Source: Azorinus chamasolen
Taxonomy: Eukaryota; Mollusca; Bivalvia; Cardiida; Solecurtidae
DNA: 64,000 nt
Reading direction: 5' to 3'
Assembly (NCBI GenBank): GCA_963576725.1
Contig: OY755252.1
Coordinates: 51,733,059-51,797,058 of the forward strand
Each line of letters starts with the position of its first letter. The first letter of the stretch is position 1. The position numbers and the translations under genes are program-made. A model generated the notes under the pieces. That model saw only the letters and a list, made by a program, of their open reading frames with translations. It had not been told where the DNA came from and made no database searches. Shown one piece after another: positions 43,246 through 54,004 of this stretch.

Positions 43246-43343
43246 CTGAAAAACACAAAACAAATTATAAATTTTGAGACTGGTAGTCAAATATGGTGTT
43301 TTATATATATATGGTTTTCGTCATCATAACTTTTTAATACAAA

Positions 43344-43975
43344 TTAACCCTTTACTCCATGAACATTTATGTTAGAAATGATGACATCATCAATTTTAAA
43401 AAGAGCTGTCCGTGGACAGAGCGCTCCACTTTCTTTAGTGCTGGATAGTGTAGTGGAAGTCTTAGTCGGAAAGGGGAGAGAACTATAGCAAAATTAATTT
43501 TAGGGTTACCTGCCCTTATGAAATGGGTCCCCCTTGTAATAGTTAACATGCATACCAAATTTGAATCAAATATCTTGGACAGTTTCTAAGACATGGACCT
43601 TAACATAAAACTTAACCATCAATGAAAATTCTAAGTCGAAAAAGGGGCATAACTACGGCAAAATTAATTTTAGGGTTACCTACCCTTGTGATATGCGTTA
43701 CCCTTGTGATAGTAAATATGCATACCAAATGTGAACCAAATATCTAAGATGGTTTCTGAGAAATGGACCTTAACAAAAAGATTAACAAATGTCGACGCCG
43801 ACGAGAGGGTCAAGACAATACCTTCACTTTTTGAAAAAGTGGAGCTAAAAATGACAAAGCAGAAACAGCAGAATTAGATCCATGCTATTCTAAAAAGAGA
43901 AGACCCTGGTCAGAGCAATCCGATTTGGGTCTACTCTGTTTGCAAAGGCTTAGAAAGGCGTTATTTATGGAGTAC
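43344..43975 (+). mobile_element. MITE-A copy 16 split by an HLE
   Basis: Left end 43344-43397 (TTAACCCTTTACTCCATGAA to 'gatgacatcatcaatttt'), right part 43852-43975 ('gacaaagcagaaacagcaga' to 'ttatttatggagtacatg'). Confidence 0.7.
43398..43851 (+). mobile_element. HLE ('agagctgtccgtggacag' type), two units
   Basis: It starts with the palindromic 'gagctgtccgtggacagagc' and 'gcgctccactttctttagtg'. Two units of about 185 bp contain 'gcaaaattaattttagggtt' and 'catgcataccaaatttgaa'. The 3' tail 'gtcgacgccgacgagagggt' leads to the hairpin 'ccttcactttttgaaaaagt' + ggagctaaaaa. Confidence 0.7.
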
Positions 43976-44389
43976 ATGCTGTTGTCCTTCATGGAATGTC
44001 ATATCTATTTTATACCTAACATTACAATCAATTTCATCAATGATCTACCCGATGACAAGTTTGACAACAACAAACAGTTTGAAACAAAAGTTATTCTCTG
44101 TTTAATAATCACGGAACAGCTTAACACTTCTATTCATTACACATTTGGTACTGGTCGAGTCCTTTTCACTGTCCAGTCTTAACAAATCCTCCTCCAAAAT
44201 AGTCGCAAAAACACGACATTTCTCAGGTTATTCGCCAAAACAAACAAACAGTCGACTAGTCGTTTAATGATCAAACTGCATGCATTGGATGACGTCACAC
44301 ACACAATTTAATAAGCGCTGGCTAATCTAGACGCAATGTTGCCCTTACGAGATAATGTTGCATGTTGAAGTCACATTTTGAAACCATTG
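43976..44389. other. No recognisable feature
   Basis: An 85-aa ORF (43925-44182) starts in the MITE; no domain recognised. Confidence 0.35.
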
Positions 44390-44578
44390 TAATAAATACA
44401 GCATTTGCTCAATAGGAGCAAAATTTATGCTGTATTTATCACAATGTTTTAAAAACTGCACAATTCTAAACATTTCCGTTTTTTGTAGTAAATGCTCCTT
44501 TTCAGCTGATTTATTCAAAGAGGTTGGGTCTAAAAATAGCTTATGAGGGAATGGATTAAATGAACAGGGAAAGGGTTA
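44390..44578. mobile_element. MITE-D single copy plus MITE-A end
   Basis: 'aaccattgtaataaatacag' / 'ctgtatttatcacaatgttt' palindrome, then the usual 'tttattcaaagaggttgggt' and 'gagggaatggattaa' end at 44559. 'atgaacagggaaagggttaa' at 44559-44578 is a MITE-A right end. It shows the basic unit that was amplified at 15.66 kb. Confidence 0.7.
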
Positions 44579-46051
44579 AAACAAGAGGGCCAGAATGGCC
44601 CTGAAGCGCTCACCAGACAATCAGAGGAGAAGATTTTCAAAGTTTTCAATATATGTTTCTACTGAAAACTACCCACCCCTGGGGCGGGGCCAATTTGACC
44701 CCAAGACCATAATTAGTATAACTTTTGTAGAGGACCTGAACATGATGCTCTGTGCCAAATATGAAAGCTGAGCGCCTTCCAGTTTCAGAGGAGATTTTCA
44801 AAGATTTCACTACTTGTTTCTATTGAAAACTGCCCACCCCTGGGGCGGGGCCAATTTTAACCCCAGGGCCATAATTTATATAACTTTTGTAGAGGACCTG
44901 AACATGATGCTCTGTGCCAAATATGCAAGCTGAGAGCCTTCCAGTTTCAGAGGAGAAGATTTTCAAAGATTTCACTATTTGTTTCCATTGAAAACTTCCC
45001 ACCCCTGGGGCGGGGCCAATTTTGACCCCAGGGCCATAATTTATATGACTTTTGCAGAGGACCTGAACATGATGCTCTGTGCCATACATGTATATGAAAG
45101 ATGAGAGCCTTTCAGTTTCAGAGGAGAAGATTTTCAAAGATTTCACTATTTATTTCTATTCTGAAAACTACCCACCCCTGGGGCGGGGTCAATTTTGACC
45201 CAAGGACCAAAATTAATATAACTTTTGTAGAGGACCGGAACATGATGCTCTGTGCCAAATATGAAGCTGAGCGCCTTCCAGTTTCAGAGGAGAAGATTTT
45301 CAAAAATTTCACTATTTGTTTCTATTGAAAACTGCCCACCCCTGGGGCGGGGCCAATTTTAACCCAAGGGCCATAATTTATATAATTTTTGAACAGGACC
45401 TAAACATGATACTATGTGCCAAATATTAAAGCTGAGAACCTTCCAGTTTCAGAGAAGAAGATTTTCAAAGTTTTCACTATATGTTTCTATTGAAAACTTC
45501 CCACCCCTGGGGCGGCCCCAATTTTGACCCCAGGGGCATAATTTATATAACTTTTGTAGAGGACCTGAACATGATGCTCTGTGCCAAATATGAAAGCTGA
45601 GAGCCTTCCAGTTTCAGAGAAGAAGATTTTCAAAGATTTCACTATTTGTTTCTATTGAAAACTTCCCACCCCTGGGGCCGGGCCAATTTTGACCCCAGGG
45701 TCATAATTTATATAACTTTTATAGAGGACCTGAACATGATGCTATGCGCCAAATATGAAAGCTGAGAACCTTCTGGTTTCAGAGGAGAAGATTTTCAAAG
45801 TTTTACTATATGTTTCTATTGAAAACTTCCAACCCCTGGGGCGGGGCCAATTTTGACCCCAGGGACATTATTTATATAACTTTTGTAGAGGACCTATAGG
45901 TGATGCTATGTACCAAAGATGAAAGCTGAGAACCCTGTAGATTCAGAGGAGAAGATTTTTAAAGGTTCAAATTGTTGACGCGGGACGACGACGGACATCA
46001 GGCGATCACAAAAGCTCACCCTGAGCACTTTGTGCTCTGGTGAGCTAAAAA
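44579..46051 (+). mobile_element. HLE, AAGAGGG type, eight 165-bp units
   Basis: 5' 'aacaagagggccagaatggc'. The 'cccctgggg' anchor occurs at 44676, 44837, 45002, 45175, 45339, 45504, 45669 and 45833. The tail is 'gacggacatcaggcgatcac' and the hairpin 'gctcaccctgagcactttgt' + gctctggtgagctaaaaa. It is the best-preserved member of this family in the window. Several 64-108 aa ORFs follow the repeat and are not genes. Confidence 0.85.
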
Positions 46052-46156
46052 AGTCATGAAATCATAGAACGTACTTATAATTTTGTACCAAGCCGTCAAT
46101 GAATTTTCCCAGTGAAAGGCTCATCACTGTTTAGCTGTTTACTTGGTAATTTCCCT

Positions 46157-46356
46157 ACATAAATTCCCTATTTCCAGAGCGTACCCAAATTCGACAGCTC
46201 CTCAGGCCTACTCTACTTAATTACATAAATTCCCTATTTCCAGAGCGGACCCAAATTGGACAGCTCCTCGGGCCTACTCTATTTAGTTACATAAATTCCC
46301 CATTTCCAGAGCGGACCAAAATTCGACAGCTCCTCGGGCCTCCACTATTTAGTAAC
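46157..46356. repeat. Tandem repeat, 66 bp x 3
   Basis: 'acataaattccctatttcca' + gagcggacccaaattcgacagc, then 'tcctcgggcctactctattt'. Copies start at 46157, 46223 and 46289. The words 'gagcggacccaaatt' and 'cagctcct' recall the MITE-A stem. Confidence 0.85.
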
Positions 46357-46377
46357 AGGATCTGAACATCTGCTATT

Positions 46378-46475
46378 TAACATGGCAGTACATTTCCTTA
46401 TTCCAGGACCCTTCTCATCTAGGTCTGCACTGAGTCTGCCTGCACTGAATTTGTTTCCCACATTCAAAGGGTAAA
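46378..46475. mobile_element. MITE-B fragment
   Basis: 'catggcagtacatttcctta' ... 'catctaggtctgcactgagt' and 'tcccacattcaaaggg'. Confidence 0.4.
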
Positions 46476-46717
46476 GGACTTGGAGAACACTGGGAAATAT
46501 TGCTTGTTAGCATCCAAGGGAGATAACTTGCATTTCAGATTTTTTTTTATGAATAACAGTTACTGCCCCTACAGTAACAATAGATGATTGAAACCATGAC
46601 ACTTCCAAGATACCTTAATTACCAAAACAATTAGAATGGCAAATCTTACATCTCCATCAGCATGCACCACACAGATACATGAAATATTGATTAACACTTT
46701 CAACGTTGAAATATTGA
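46476..46717. other. Spacer with a 32-bp direct repeat
   Basis: 'gaaatattgattaacacttt' occurs twice just before the next MITE (46681 and 46708). Confidence 0.5.
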
Positions 46718-47010
46718 TTAACACTTTCTCCTATGAATTTATTACCACATGAATAATCATATAATGAAGTTTATAATTACATAATTATTAACACATAAAT
46801 TGTTGGTTGTGACAGAAACTTCACAATCAGAAATATATCATTCCATAGGCAAGCAGACATATATTATTCTATAAACATATTATTCCATATATATATATGT
46901 CCGACTCCATAAGCAAACAGTTCCAATAGGAGTTGTCTGATCTGGGTCTACTCAGTTTGCAAAGGGGTAAAAGTAAGTTGTAATTATGAGGTTATGGAGT
47001 AAAGGGTTAA
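46718..47010 (+). mobile_element. MITE-A copy 17, 293 bp
   Basis: Left TTAACACTTTCTCCTATGAA, right 'gaggttatggagtaaagggt' + taa. Enlarged by an internal 'acatattattccatatatat' expansion at 46855-46895. Confidence 0.75.
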
Positions 47011-47069
47011 TTAATGGCAAAGTCTATCAGTTTGAATTTGCCAGAGTAATTTGAATGGCAGATGGCTCC

Positions 47070-47972
47070 TCTAGTTACCCACTGATCTACCCACTGACCT
47101 AGGTATACTCTCTAGTTACCCACTGACCTAGGTAGGTATACTCTCTAGTTACCCACTGACCTAGGTATACTCTCTAGTTACCTACTGATCTAGGTAGGTA
47201 TACTCTCTAGTTACCCACTGATCTAGGTATACTCTATAGTTAACCACTGACCGAGGTATACTCTCTAGTTACCCACTGACCTAGGTATACTCTATAGTTA
47301 CCCACTGACCTAGGTAGGTATACTCTCTAGTTACCCACTGACCTAGGTATACTCTCTAGTTACCTACTGATCTAGGTAGGTATACTCTCTAGTTACCCAC
47401 TGATCTAGGTATACTCTATAGTTAACCACTGACCTAGGTATACTCTCTAGTTACCCACTGATCTAGGAAGGTATACTCTCTAGTTACCCACTGACCTAGG
47501 TAGATATACTCTCTAGTTACCCACTGATCTAGGTATATTCTCTAGTTATCCACTGACCTAGGTAGGTATACTCTCTAGTTACCCACTGATCTAGGTACAT
47601 GTAGGTATACTCTCTAGTTACCCACTGATCTAGGTATATTCTCTAGTTATCCACTGATCTAGGTAGGTATACTCTATAGTTACCCACTGATCTAGGTATA
47701 TTCTCTAGTTATCCACTGACCTAGGTAGGTATACTCTCTAGTTACCCACTGATCTAGGTACATGTAGGTATACTCTCTAGTTACCCACTGACCTAAGTAG
47801 GTATACTCTTTAGTTACCCACTGACCTAGGTATACTCTATAGTTAACCACTGATCTAGGTATACTCTCTAGTTACCCACTGATCTAGGTATACTCTCTAG
47901 TTACCCACTGACCTAGATATACTCTCTAGTTATCCACTGACCTAGATATACTCTCTAGTTACCCACTGACCT
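47070..47972. repeat. Minisatellite, 29/33 bp, about 29 units
   Basis: The unit 'tatactctctagttacccac' + tgacctagg is 29 bp; a 33-bp form has an extra 'ggta', and two units have 'ggtacatgta'. C/T variants (gacc/gatc, taccca/tatcca) are distributed in blocks, indicating multi-unit duplications. The first copies follow 'gaatggcagatggctcctct', words of a hairpin MITE, so the array may derive from one. Confidence 0.95.
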
Positions 47973-48158
47973 ATAAAACCTTCACTCAAAACAAATCTTA
48001 TTTTGAGTTTGTAAGACAGGTGATAGCTAAATGCAAAAGTCCTGTGTGAGCTTTCCTATTCACACATTTTACAGAACATCCATGTTACTTCATTAAGTCA
48101 CTTCCCCTATAATAAATGCTTGTTCATGCATTTGCAAACAAAGTATCTGAGATAAGGT

Positions 48159-48355
48159 TCCTCACGGCAAGTAAAATTGACAACAACTCGTCATCCCGAT
48201 TTGATGACTTGGATGTAGATGAGGTCCCTGACGGACCTTGTTTCTCAGAATGTTTCGCGTGAGTCTTCCCCCGTGAACTAGATTTAGGTTTATTTTGATC
48301 ACTGCCACGAGCTGTAGTAGCTAACAATTCTTCCGACGGTTCATTCACATCCGCC
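48159..48355 (-). CDS. N-terminal ORF of unknown protein
   Basis: ATG at 48355 (minus) reads MADVNEPSEELLATTARGSD, then Lys/Ser-rich sequence (KPKSSSRGKTHAK, GTSSTSKSSNRDDE) and LLSILLAVRN before entering the flanking MITE, where it ends ISDTLFANA-stop at 48124. The low-complexity basic start could be the N-terminus of a retroelement gag-like protein or of a host nuclear protein; no domain proves either. The in-frame upstream extension to 48495 runs into the HLE and is not real. Confidence 0.35.
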
Positions 48356-48793
48356 ATCTTTAAATAGTCCCACCACGTGCGACTACACAAAAAACAATCA
48401 CTATCGAATAACAAGAGGGCCATTGGCCCTATATCGCTCACCTGAGTTACAGTAATACATGTATATTGACATGTTAATTTTTCAGCGGACAACATTTCTA
48501 GCAGATGAAATAAGCTTAGTGCACTGCTTTCACCATTTCAATGCTGAATAAACTTGAACTGAATTCAGAACTAATACCAAGTGACTAGTTGACCAAGATC
48601 TAAACTGTTTACAACTTGTGCCATTTTTGCCTTAGCTCAAAATGCCTAAAACTGGTCTTTGAGAAATTCAAATGACTTCAATAAAGCTATGCAATTATAC
48701 CTTGACCCAGGTATATAGGCAAATAGAGTGCTAGGCAATACATAATGCCAGTTTTTGTGTGAAATGACCAATAAGAATATCTTTAAAAATCGT

Positions 48794-49125
48794 TTAACCC
48801 TTTCCCTCATATAAAGCTGTTTTTATGCATTAGCAAACAGAGTAGACTCAGATCAGACGACTCCTATGGAAGCTGTCTGATCTGGGTCTTCTCTGTTTCT
48901 TTTGACACAATATAGATCGGATTCTACAGCTTTTGTCAAAGCAAAAACTTCTCTTCAGAGAAATAATGTGTTTTACACATTAAAAATAAGAGTAGATTAG
49001 ATCAGACGGCTGCTATAGAAGCTGTCTGATCAGGGTCTGCTCTTTTTACATTTGACAAGATATAGATTTGATTTTACAGTTTTTTTCAAAGCTAAAACTT
49101 CTATTTATGGCATTAACAATTTGTT
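48794..49125 (-). mobile_element. MITE-A, partial tandem duplicate
   Basis: TTAACCCTTTCCCTCATATA starts a copy that repeats its stem-to-'tttgattctacag' part once more from 48970 ('cacattaaaaataagagtag'). The right TTAA end is absent. Confidence 0.7.
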
Positions 49126-49714
49126 TAAGCATTAGCAAACAAAAGTAGTCTTTAGTAGGTGTTTAGAAATAAGTCTAGCTCTAGGTGTGAATATCTGATG
49201 ATAATTCAATTAAATGGGTCATTAGTATTTTTAACAATTGAAATTGAGAAGAGTTACGTCTACTGTTATAATTAAGTTATATTTACTCAGTTATTTCATT
49301 AATATCATACAAGATTCAGACATTTTAGGACTTTTTAATGTGTTGTCATCAAATTTTATAAAAAAAAGTTATATTTACGATGCTTTTTGGGGCAGCAGAC
49401 TTAATCCACAGTAGTAAGTTTAACACCTATCATTGTTTGGGGGGGGGGGGGGGGGGGGGGGATTATCATGTTTTCTTAAGAATTACCATGACTTATATCA
49501 GTTGGGCCATTGCATAATCATGTTTTCACAGTTTTCTTAAACATTACCATGACTTACATCAGTTGGGTTTGGACCCAGATCAAAAGTCTAGATGGTGATC
49601 ATTTTCCTTGATTGGCTGAATTGTTACTTTCCTATATCTCTCACATCTAATTTGAGAGACATTGGAAGACACCATGTAACATCACTCACACTACACACTG
49701 GGGTTAATGGGTCA
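49126..49714. other. Unassigned, with poly-G (49439-49461)
   Basis: A 23-base G run follows 'cattgttt'. 'gaccatgacttatatcagttggg' words occur twice (about 49487 and 49546). Nothing coding. Confidence 0.4.
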
Positions 49715-49924
49715 AAATGCCTTTAATGTTTCGTCTGCAACAAAAAGTTATTGTCATCTGCTTCAATTCTTAAAATAAACTTACTTTCATTTTTTTGCAA
49801 AAATATGGTTAAGATGACAAACAGTTTGGATCCTGATGAGATGCCGCAGTATGCGGCCTCTCATCTGGATCCAAACTGTTGGCATAGGTAATCACAGTTT
49901 CACCACTAGCATGCAAAGAGTTAA
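49715..49924. mobile_element. MITE-C, best copy
   Basis: Stem 'gacaaacagtttggatcctg' / 'atctggatccaaactgttgg' around 'gagatgccgcagtatgcggc'; right end 'ctagcatgcaaagagttaa'. Confidence 0.75.
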
Positions 49925-50018
49925 GAGTCAGGCATTGACCTGGAGAGATTTTTCTGCCCAGCAGCTATAATCTTTGAACTGCTGCTGGTCTGCAGTTTAG
50001 GATCTGGAGTTGATATTT

Positions 50019-50205
50019 AACCCTTAATTTCTCTCATATAAACTTGTTTTCATGCATCTGCAAACAGAGTAGACCCAGATAAGGTGGCTCCTATAGGATC
50101 AAGGTCTGTTATTTGCTAATGGAATTTGATAGATGTTTCTATGCCTTCTAAAACAGCTACACTGATTCACCTTCAACATTTTACTATAAATAGTTATAAA
50201 TAGAA
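50019..50205 (-). mobile_element. MITE-A2 copy, right end lost
   Basis: 'ttaacccttaatttctctca' to 'gctacactgattcaccttca'. The loop is deleted to 'ggctcctataggatcaaggt'. Confidence 0.65.
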
Positions 50206-50827
50206 TGATACTAGCACTCCAATGCAGTTATCTCCCTTTGTCCCTTATGGCTATGCTGATGGGACAAGGGAAATAACTGTGAGGAAATTACCTTTTAAGT
50301 GTTACAGATTCTGATGTTAAGTAGCATAAAACCCCAGGGTGAGACCATTTATGGCCCAGGGGTCATTATTTGAACACACCTGGTAGTGGTATATTAGGTG
50401 ATGCTTCATACCAAATATCTTAGCTCTAGATTATGTGGTTTCAGACAAAGATTTTTAAAGGTTTCCTTATATAAGTCTATGTAAAAACTACAAGCCCCAG
50501 GGCAGGGCCATTTTTGGCCCGGGGGTCATCATTTTAACAATCTTGGTAAAGGACCATCAGATGATGCTATATACCAAATATCAAAGCTCTAGAAATTGTG
50601 GTTTCAGAGAAGAAGATTTTTAAAGATTTAAAAAAAAAACCTGTAAAAGTAGTGGGGCGGGGCCATTTTTTGCCCGGGGGTCATGATTTTAACAAAACTG
50701 ATAGAGGACATCCTAAGGTACATTTCTGTGAAATTTGGTTGAAATCCTCCCAGTGGTTTAGGAGAAGAAGTCATTTGAAATAAAAGTGAACGGACAGACG
50801 GACGGACAGACGGACGTACTAACAAAT

Positions 50828-51064
50828 GGGTAGTTGTGTGACTTTTTCCTTTGATCTTTTCTTGTGTGACTAGTCCCACAAGTAAAACTATTTTTGGCTC
50901 TAACTTTGGAATAGAATGATCTGGAAGCTAACCCTTACCCTAACCCTATGTCCCACAACTGGCCAGGTTAATGTCACAAGAAATGGCCAGGTTAATGTCA
51001 CAAGAGATGGCCAGGTTAATGATTTTACTTGTGCGACTAGTTAGAAAAAGTCACACAACTACCC
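50828..51064. mobile_element. Foldback MITE, copy 2
   Basis: Nearly identical to 4050-4280 across its length; differs by one extra 'taaccc' step in the telomere-like stretch (50929-50948) and by a few substitutions, one of which breaks the central palindrome ('cttgtgtgactagtcccaca'). It also sits in an HLE microsatellite. Confidence 0.8.
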
Positions 51065-51367
51065 TTTGGTGAGTGCGGACAGACGGACAGACGGACAGAC
51101 AGACAGACGGACAGACGGACAGACGGACAGACGGACAGACGGACGACAGGCGGTCACAATAGCTCACCTTGAGCCTTTGGCTCAGGTAAGCTAAAAACCG
51201 ATTGACAGCGTTCGAACTACGTACGAACTAACGTGGCAATCTCTATTACAACACTTTGTCAATAAAACACGAACTGCGTCCGATTTTATCACTAGTTTTA
51301 CTTGAAAACTAATACTGATACAATAAGAGCTGTTTCCCATGCCGGAAACGCTAAGCACACTGACCCT

Positions 51368-51377
51368 GCGCATGCGC
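51368..51377. promoter_or_regulatory. NRF1-type palindrome gcgcatgcgc
   Basis: Exact consensus of the NRF1 site found in many metazoan CpG promoters. It lies about 230 bp upstream (HLE excluded) of the ATG at 48355 on the minus strand. Confidence 0.5.
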
Positions 51378-51618
51378 GGCACACATCTCATTTCATCCCG
51401 TAGTAATTCGTAACGAAATAGAATAAATGCTTGTTCATGCATTTGCAAACAAAGTATCTGAGATAAGGTAGGCGTTGTCTGCTTGCTTGTGCAGTTATAT
51501 AGATCTGATCCTTCAGTCTTGGTCAAAGCAGAAAACTTTACAGTATCAAAATGAAGATAATAAATACTAATGAAGTGACCAATTCACACATAAATCTTCA
51601 TTAGGGAAACGGTTAAGT

Positions 51619-51700
51619 TTGTTTGTGTTAATTAACATCCATGTCTGCTACCAATGGGCTATTTGGACGCCCCATAGAGAGGGAAGAGGATTTGAAAGGT
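51619..51700 (+). mobile_element. SINE-like fragment, copy 1
   Basis: 'gtttgtttgtgttaattaac', 'tgggctatttggacgcccca' and 'agagagggaagaggat' are shared with 58515-58640 and 63836-64000. Confidence 0.5.
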
Positions 51701-51766
51701 TTTACTGTATCAGTGAGTCCAATAAGAAACCCTGACCTAGAGGTTACAAAAACAAAATCAACCAAT

Positions 51767-52305
51767 TTAAACCCTTCAAGTCCATAAACATGCCTTTCTA
51801 CATCTTTGCAAATAGAGTAGACCCAGCTCTGTTTCTACTGAAATAACATAGCAGCCCAAAAGTCATGTTTTTATGGGTTATTATAAAAATTAATCTAATT
51901 TATAGAGACACCAAAGGAGTACTCGACACTCTATCGTCTGAAGATGCAACTAAACCAGAAAATTGGAATCCCTAAGTCAAAAGCGGCTGAGTAGATATTC
52001 TCCAGACAAATTTCAATTCAGGGCCAAGGTTATAGAGACAATAAAGCAGTATGTGACACTTTGCCTATCCAAGATGCACCCACACAAGAGGTTTTGAAAT
52101 CCTAACCCATAATGTTGAGGATATAATCATCCAGACAAATTTCCAGACACATTTTTACTAAAAACGATGTCAAGGTCATAGAGATACCAAACTAGTATGC
52201 AACACTCCATCTTCCCAAGATGTGTACAATCATATGCCTATGAAAATAATATTCATGATATCATTAATTATTTCTTACATGAATATATAACAGGGAAAGT
52301 GTTAG
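51767..52305 (-). mobile_element. MITE-A copy 19 split by an HLE-type array
   Basis: Left 51767-51905 ('ttaaacccttcaagtccata' to 'attataaaaattaatctaat'), right 52243-52305 ('taatattcatgatatcatta' to 'acagggaaagtgttag'). The insert 51906-52242 has three units of about 110 bp with 'tagagacaccaaaggagta', 'ccaagatgcacccacac' and 'ccagacaaatttc'. The family returns at 62585-62815. Confidence 0.6.
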
Positions 52306-52307
52306 AC

Positions 52308-52546
52308 AGTAACCTTTTACTCAATGAATATGTACCAAATAATGACATTATGAATATTAATAGGCTGAATTTTCTCAATGGCATAATGAACAAAGTAAAT
52401 TTAAGTCATGGCAGAAACAGTAGAATCAGATCTTTATCATTTAATAAGCAAACAGGGCAGACCTTGATCAGACAGTTGCTACAGAAGCCTTCTGCTCTGG
52501 ATCTACTTACTTTGCATTAAAGGTGTATCTATGGAGAAAGTGTTAA
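52308..52546 (+). mobile_element. MITE-A copy 20
   Basis: 'aaccttttactcaatgaata' to 'ctatggagaaagtgttaa'; the stem is kept, the loop is 'agttgctacagaagcct'. It directly follows copy 19. Confidence 0.75.
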
Positions 52547-52847
52547 TGCTGGCATAAGACAAATCTGTAACTACCTTTGCAAACCGTTTGGCTCCAGATG
52601 AAAGTCTCGCTATATTCCAAACAGTTTATCACTCATATTAGGATTTTAAAAAGAAATGGAAATAAAAACCAATTCCACTCTGTAACCTGCAGCAGACTAC
52701 AATCTATACAAGTGAAAGGGTTAAAGTACACGTTTGAAGCCAGTTATGTTTCCAGTTTTTAATGCAGTATAAAATTTTACTTGTTATTTATGGCTTGAGG
52801 TTTTGCACAAATATTTTCTTGCACTAACATACACCCATTCTACAAAC

Positions 52848-52965
52848 TATTAACTCTCACACACTAGCTGCAAATACCAGATTACCTATGTAAACAGTTT
52901 GGATACAGATGAGATGCCCAGTAACACAGCCTCTCATCTCGATCCAAAATGTTTGGTACTGGGTT
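52848..52965. mobile_element. MITE-C copy
   Basis: 'ctctcacacactagctgcaa' end, stem 'aacagtttggatacagatga' / 'ctcatctcgatccaaaatgt'. Confidence 0.6.
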
Positions 52966-53600
52966 CAATTTATGATAAAAATATACGAAAAATATTTTTG
53001 ACAACAGTAGATGATGACCATTTTCCAGACAGAAATAATTTACTTAGCTTGCAAAGAATTAACCCTTTGGATGCTAGCGATGAATTCATGATATCTCGAA
53101 AGTACAGTAGATACTGTCTTAAGCGACTATCAAAAAGACATCTAAAAGGGTCTGTAAGGCAGGTGGTTATTTAATGCAGGTCAAGAGTAATGCAGAAAGA
53201 TCCTATACAAGCTTTCTGAATTACTCTTGCTCTGCATTAAGCAACCACCTGCCTTTTTAACACTGCTATGTTATATAAATGAATGGCTGCATAAGTCAGG
53301 TTCTAATGTAAGGCAATTCATGATAACTTGGAAGGAATGCAAATAATCTGGAACTGAATGAAAAACAGAGAACAATCTCAGTAGAATTCAAAACACATAT
53401 ATCTGTAAGGAAATGGTAGAAGGTAAAGTTGTGAATATTTGTGAATGAAAATTATCTACAGATGAAAGTTACATAGTGGAGTAAATAGTAACACTTTGAA
53501 TGTGGGATTAACAAGAGTACTGGCAGAAATGTTTTAAGCAGTAAAGCAGATTTTAGTCTTCCTCGCAGAACAGACTCTACTGTTACAGTCAACACTTAAG
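52966..53600. other. Mostly unassigned
   Basis: At 53145-53265 an inverted pair 'aggcaggtggttatttaatg' / 'cattaagcaaccacctgcct' encloses 'gtcaagagtaatgcagaaag' and 'ttctgaattactcttgctct', a foldback of about 120 bp. The same words occur at 27625-27710. The 91-aa ORF at 52899-53174 runs over MITE-C. Confidence 0.5.
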
Positions 53601-53636
53601 GTTAATTTATTAGATGAATATTCATCAGGGAAAAGC

Positions 53637-53886
53637 TTAGCCATTATCTTCATATAAACCCTTTATCACATATTTGTAAAAGAGTAGGTCAATATCAGTC
53701 ACAGTTCCTGTAGGAGCCATCTGATCAAGGTCTGCTCTGTTTGCTTATGAAATTAAAATAGATCTGACTCTAGTTTCTACCAATACCAAAACTTCCTGTG
53801 TACACATGCCATCATAAAAATTCAGCTAATACATATTCATGAGGTCCTTACTTCTTACATGAATATTCAACATGGAACGGGTAAAA
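53637..53886 (-). mobile_element. MITE-A copy 21
   Basis: 'tagccattatcttcatataa' to 'gaatattcaacatggaacgg'; both TTAA lost, second stem arm good. Confidence 0.65.
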
Positions 53887-54004
53887 GTACAGTATTTCAT
53901 CTTCCAACAAGTCCAATGACCCATTCTTCTATAACTGCACAAACCCTTTGAATGCATTTTTTTTATTAAAATAGCTCCTTTATAAAAAAAATTAAGAATA
54001 GCTC

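Larger units (their letters stand above)
48412..51197 (+). mobile_element. HLE, AAGAGGG type, 2.8 kb, with passengers
   Basis: 5' 'aacaagagggccattggccc' and 'tatatcgctcacctgag'; 3' 'caggcggtcacaatagctca' and hairpin 'gagcctttggctc' + aggtaagctaaaaa. The core (50323-50790) has three units with 'ggggcggggccatttttt' / 'gcccgggggtcat'. Passengers: two partial MITE-A (48794-49125), a poly-G tract, a MITE-C, a MITE-A2 and the foldback MITE. A microsatellite (GGACAGAC)n lies at 51078-51145. Confidence 0.6.
48159..51421 (-). mobile_element. CpG-rich promoter-like insertion with 48-bp flanking repeats
   Basis: Without the HLE at 48412-51197 this insertion is about 476 bp. On the minus strand it begins 'atttcgttacgaattactac', carries the palindrome gcgcatgcgc (consensus NRF1 site, 51368-51377), 'cgtacgtagttcgaacg', then 'ggtgggactatttaaagATG', an ORF start. 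It is richer in CpG than its surroundings. It resembles the 5' region of a gene or retroelement moved as a unit. The 48-bp duplication is long for a DNA transposon and would suit a target-primed retroposition event, though no poly-A was seen. Confidence 0.5.
48091..51617 (-). mobile_element. MITE-A copy 18, split by a 3.26 kb nest
   Basis: Left part to 48158, right part from 51422. The 48 bases 'aataaatgcttgttcatgca' ... 'gtatctgagataaggt' are present exactly on both sides (48111-48158 and 51422-51469). The right part ends 'cttcattagggaaacggtta' + ag. Confidence 0.7.
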
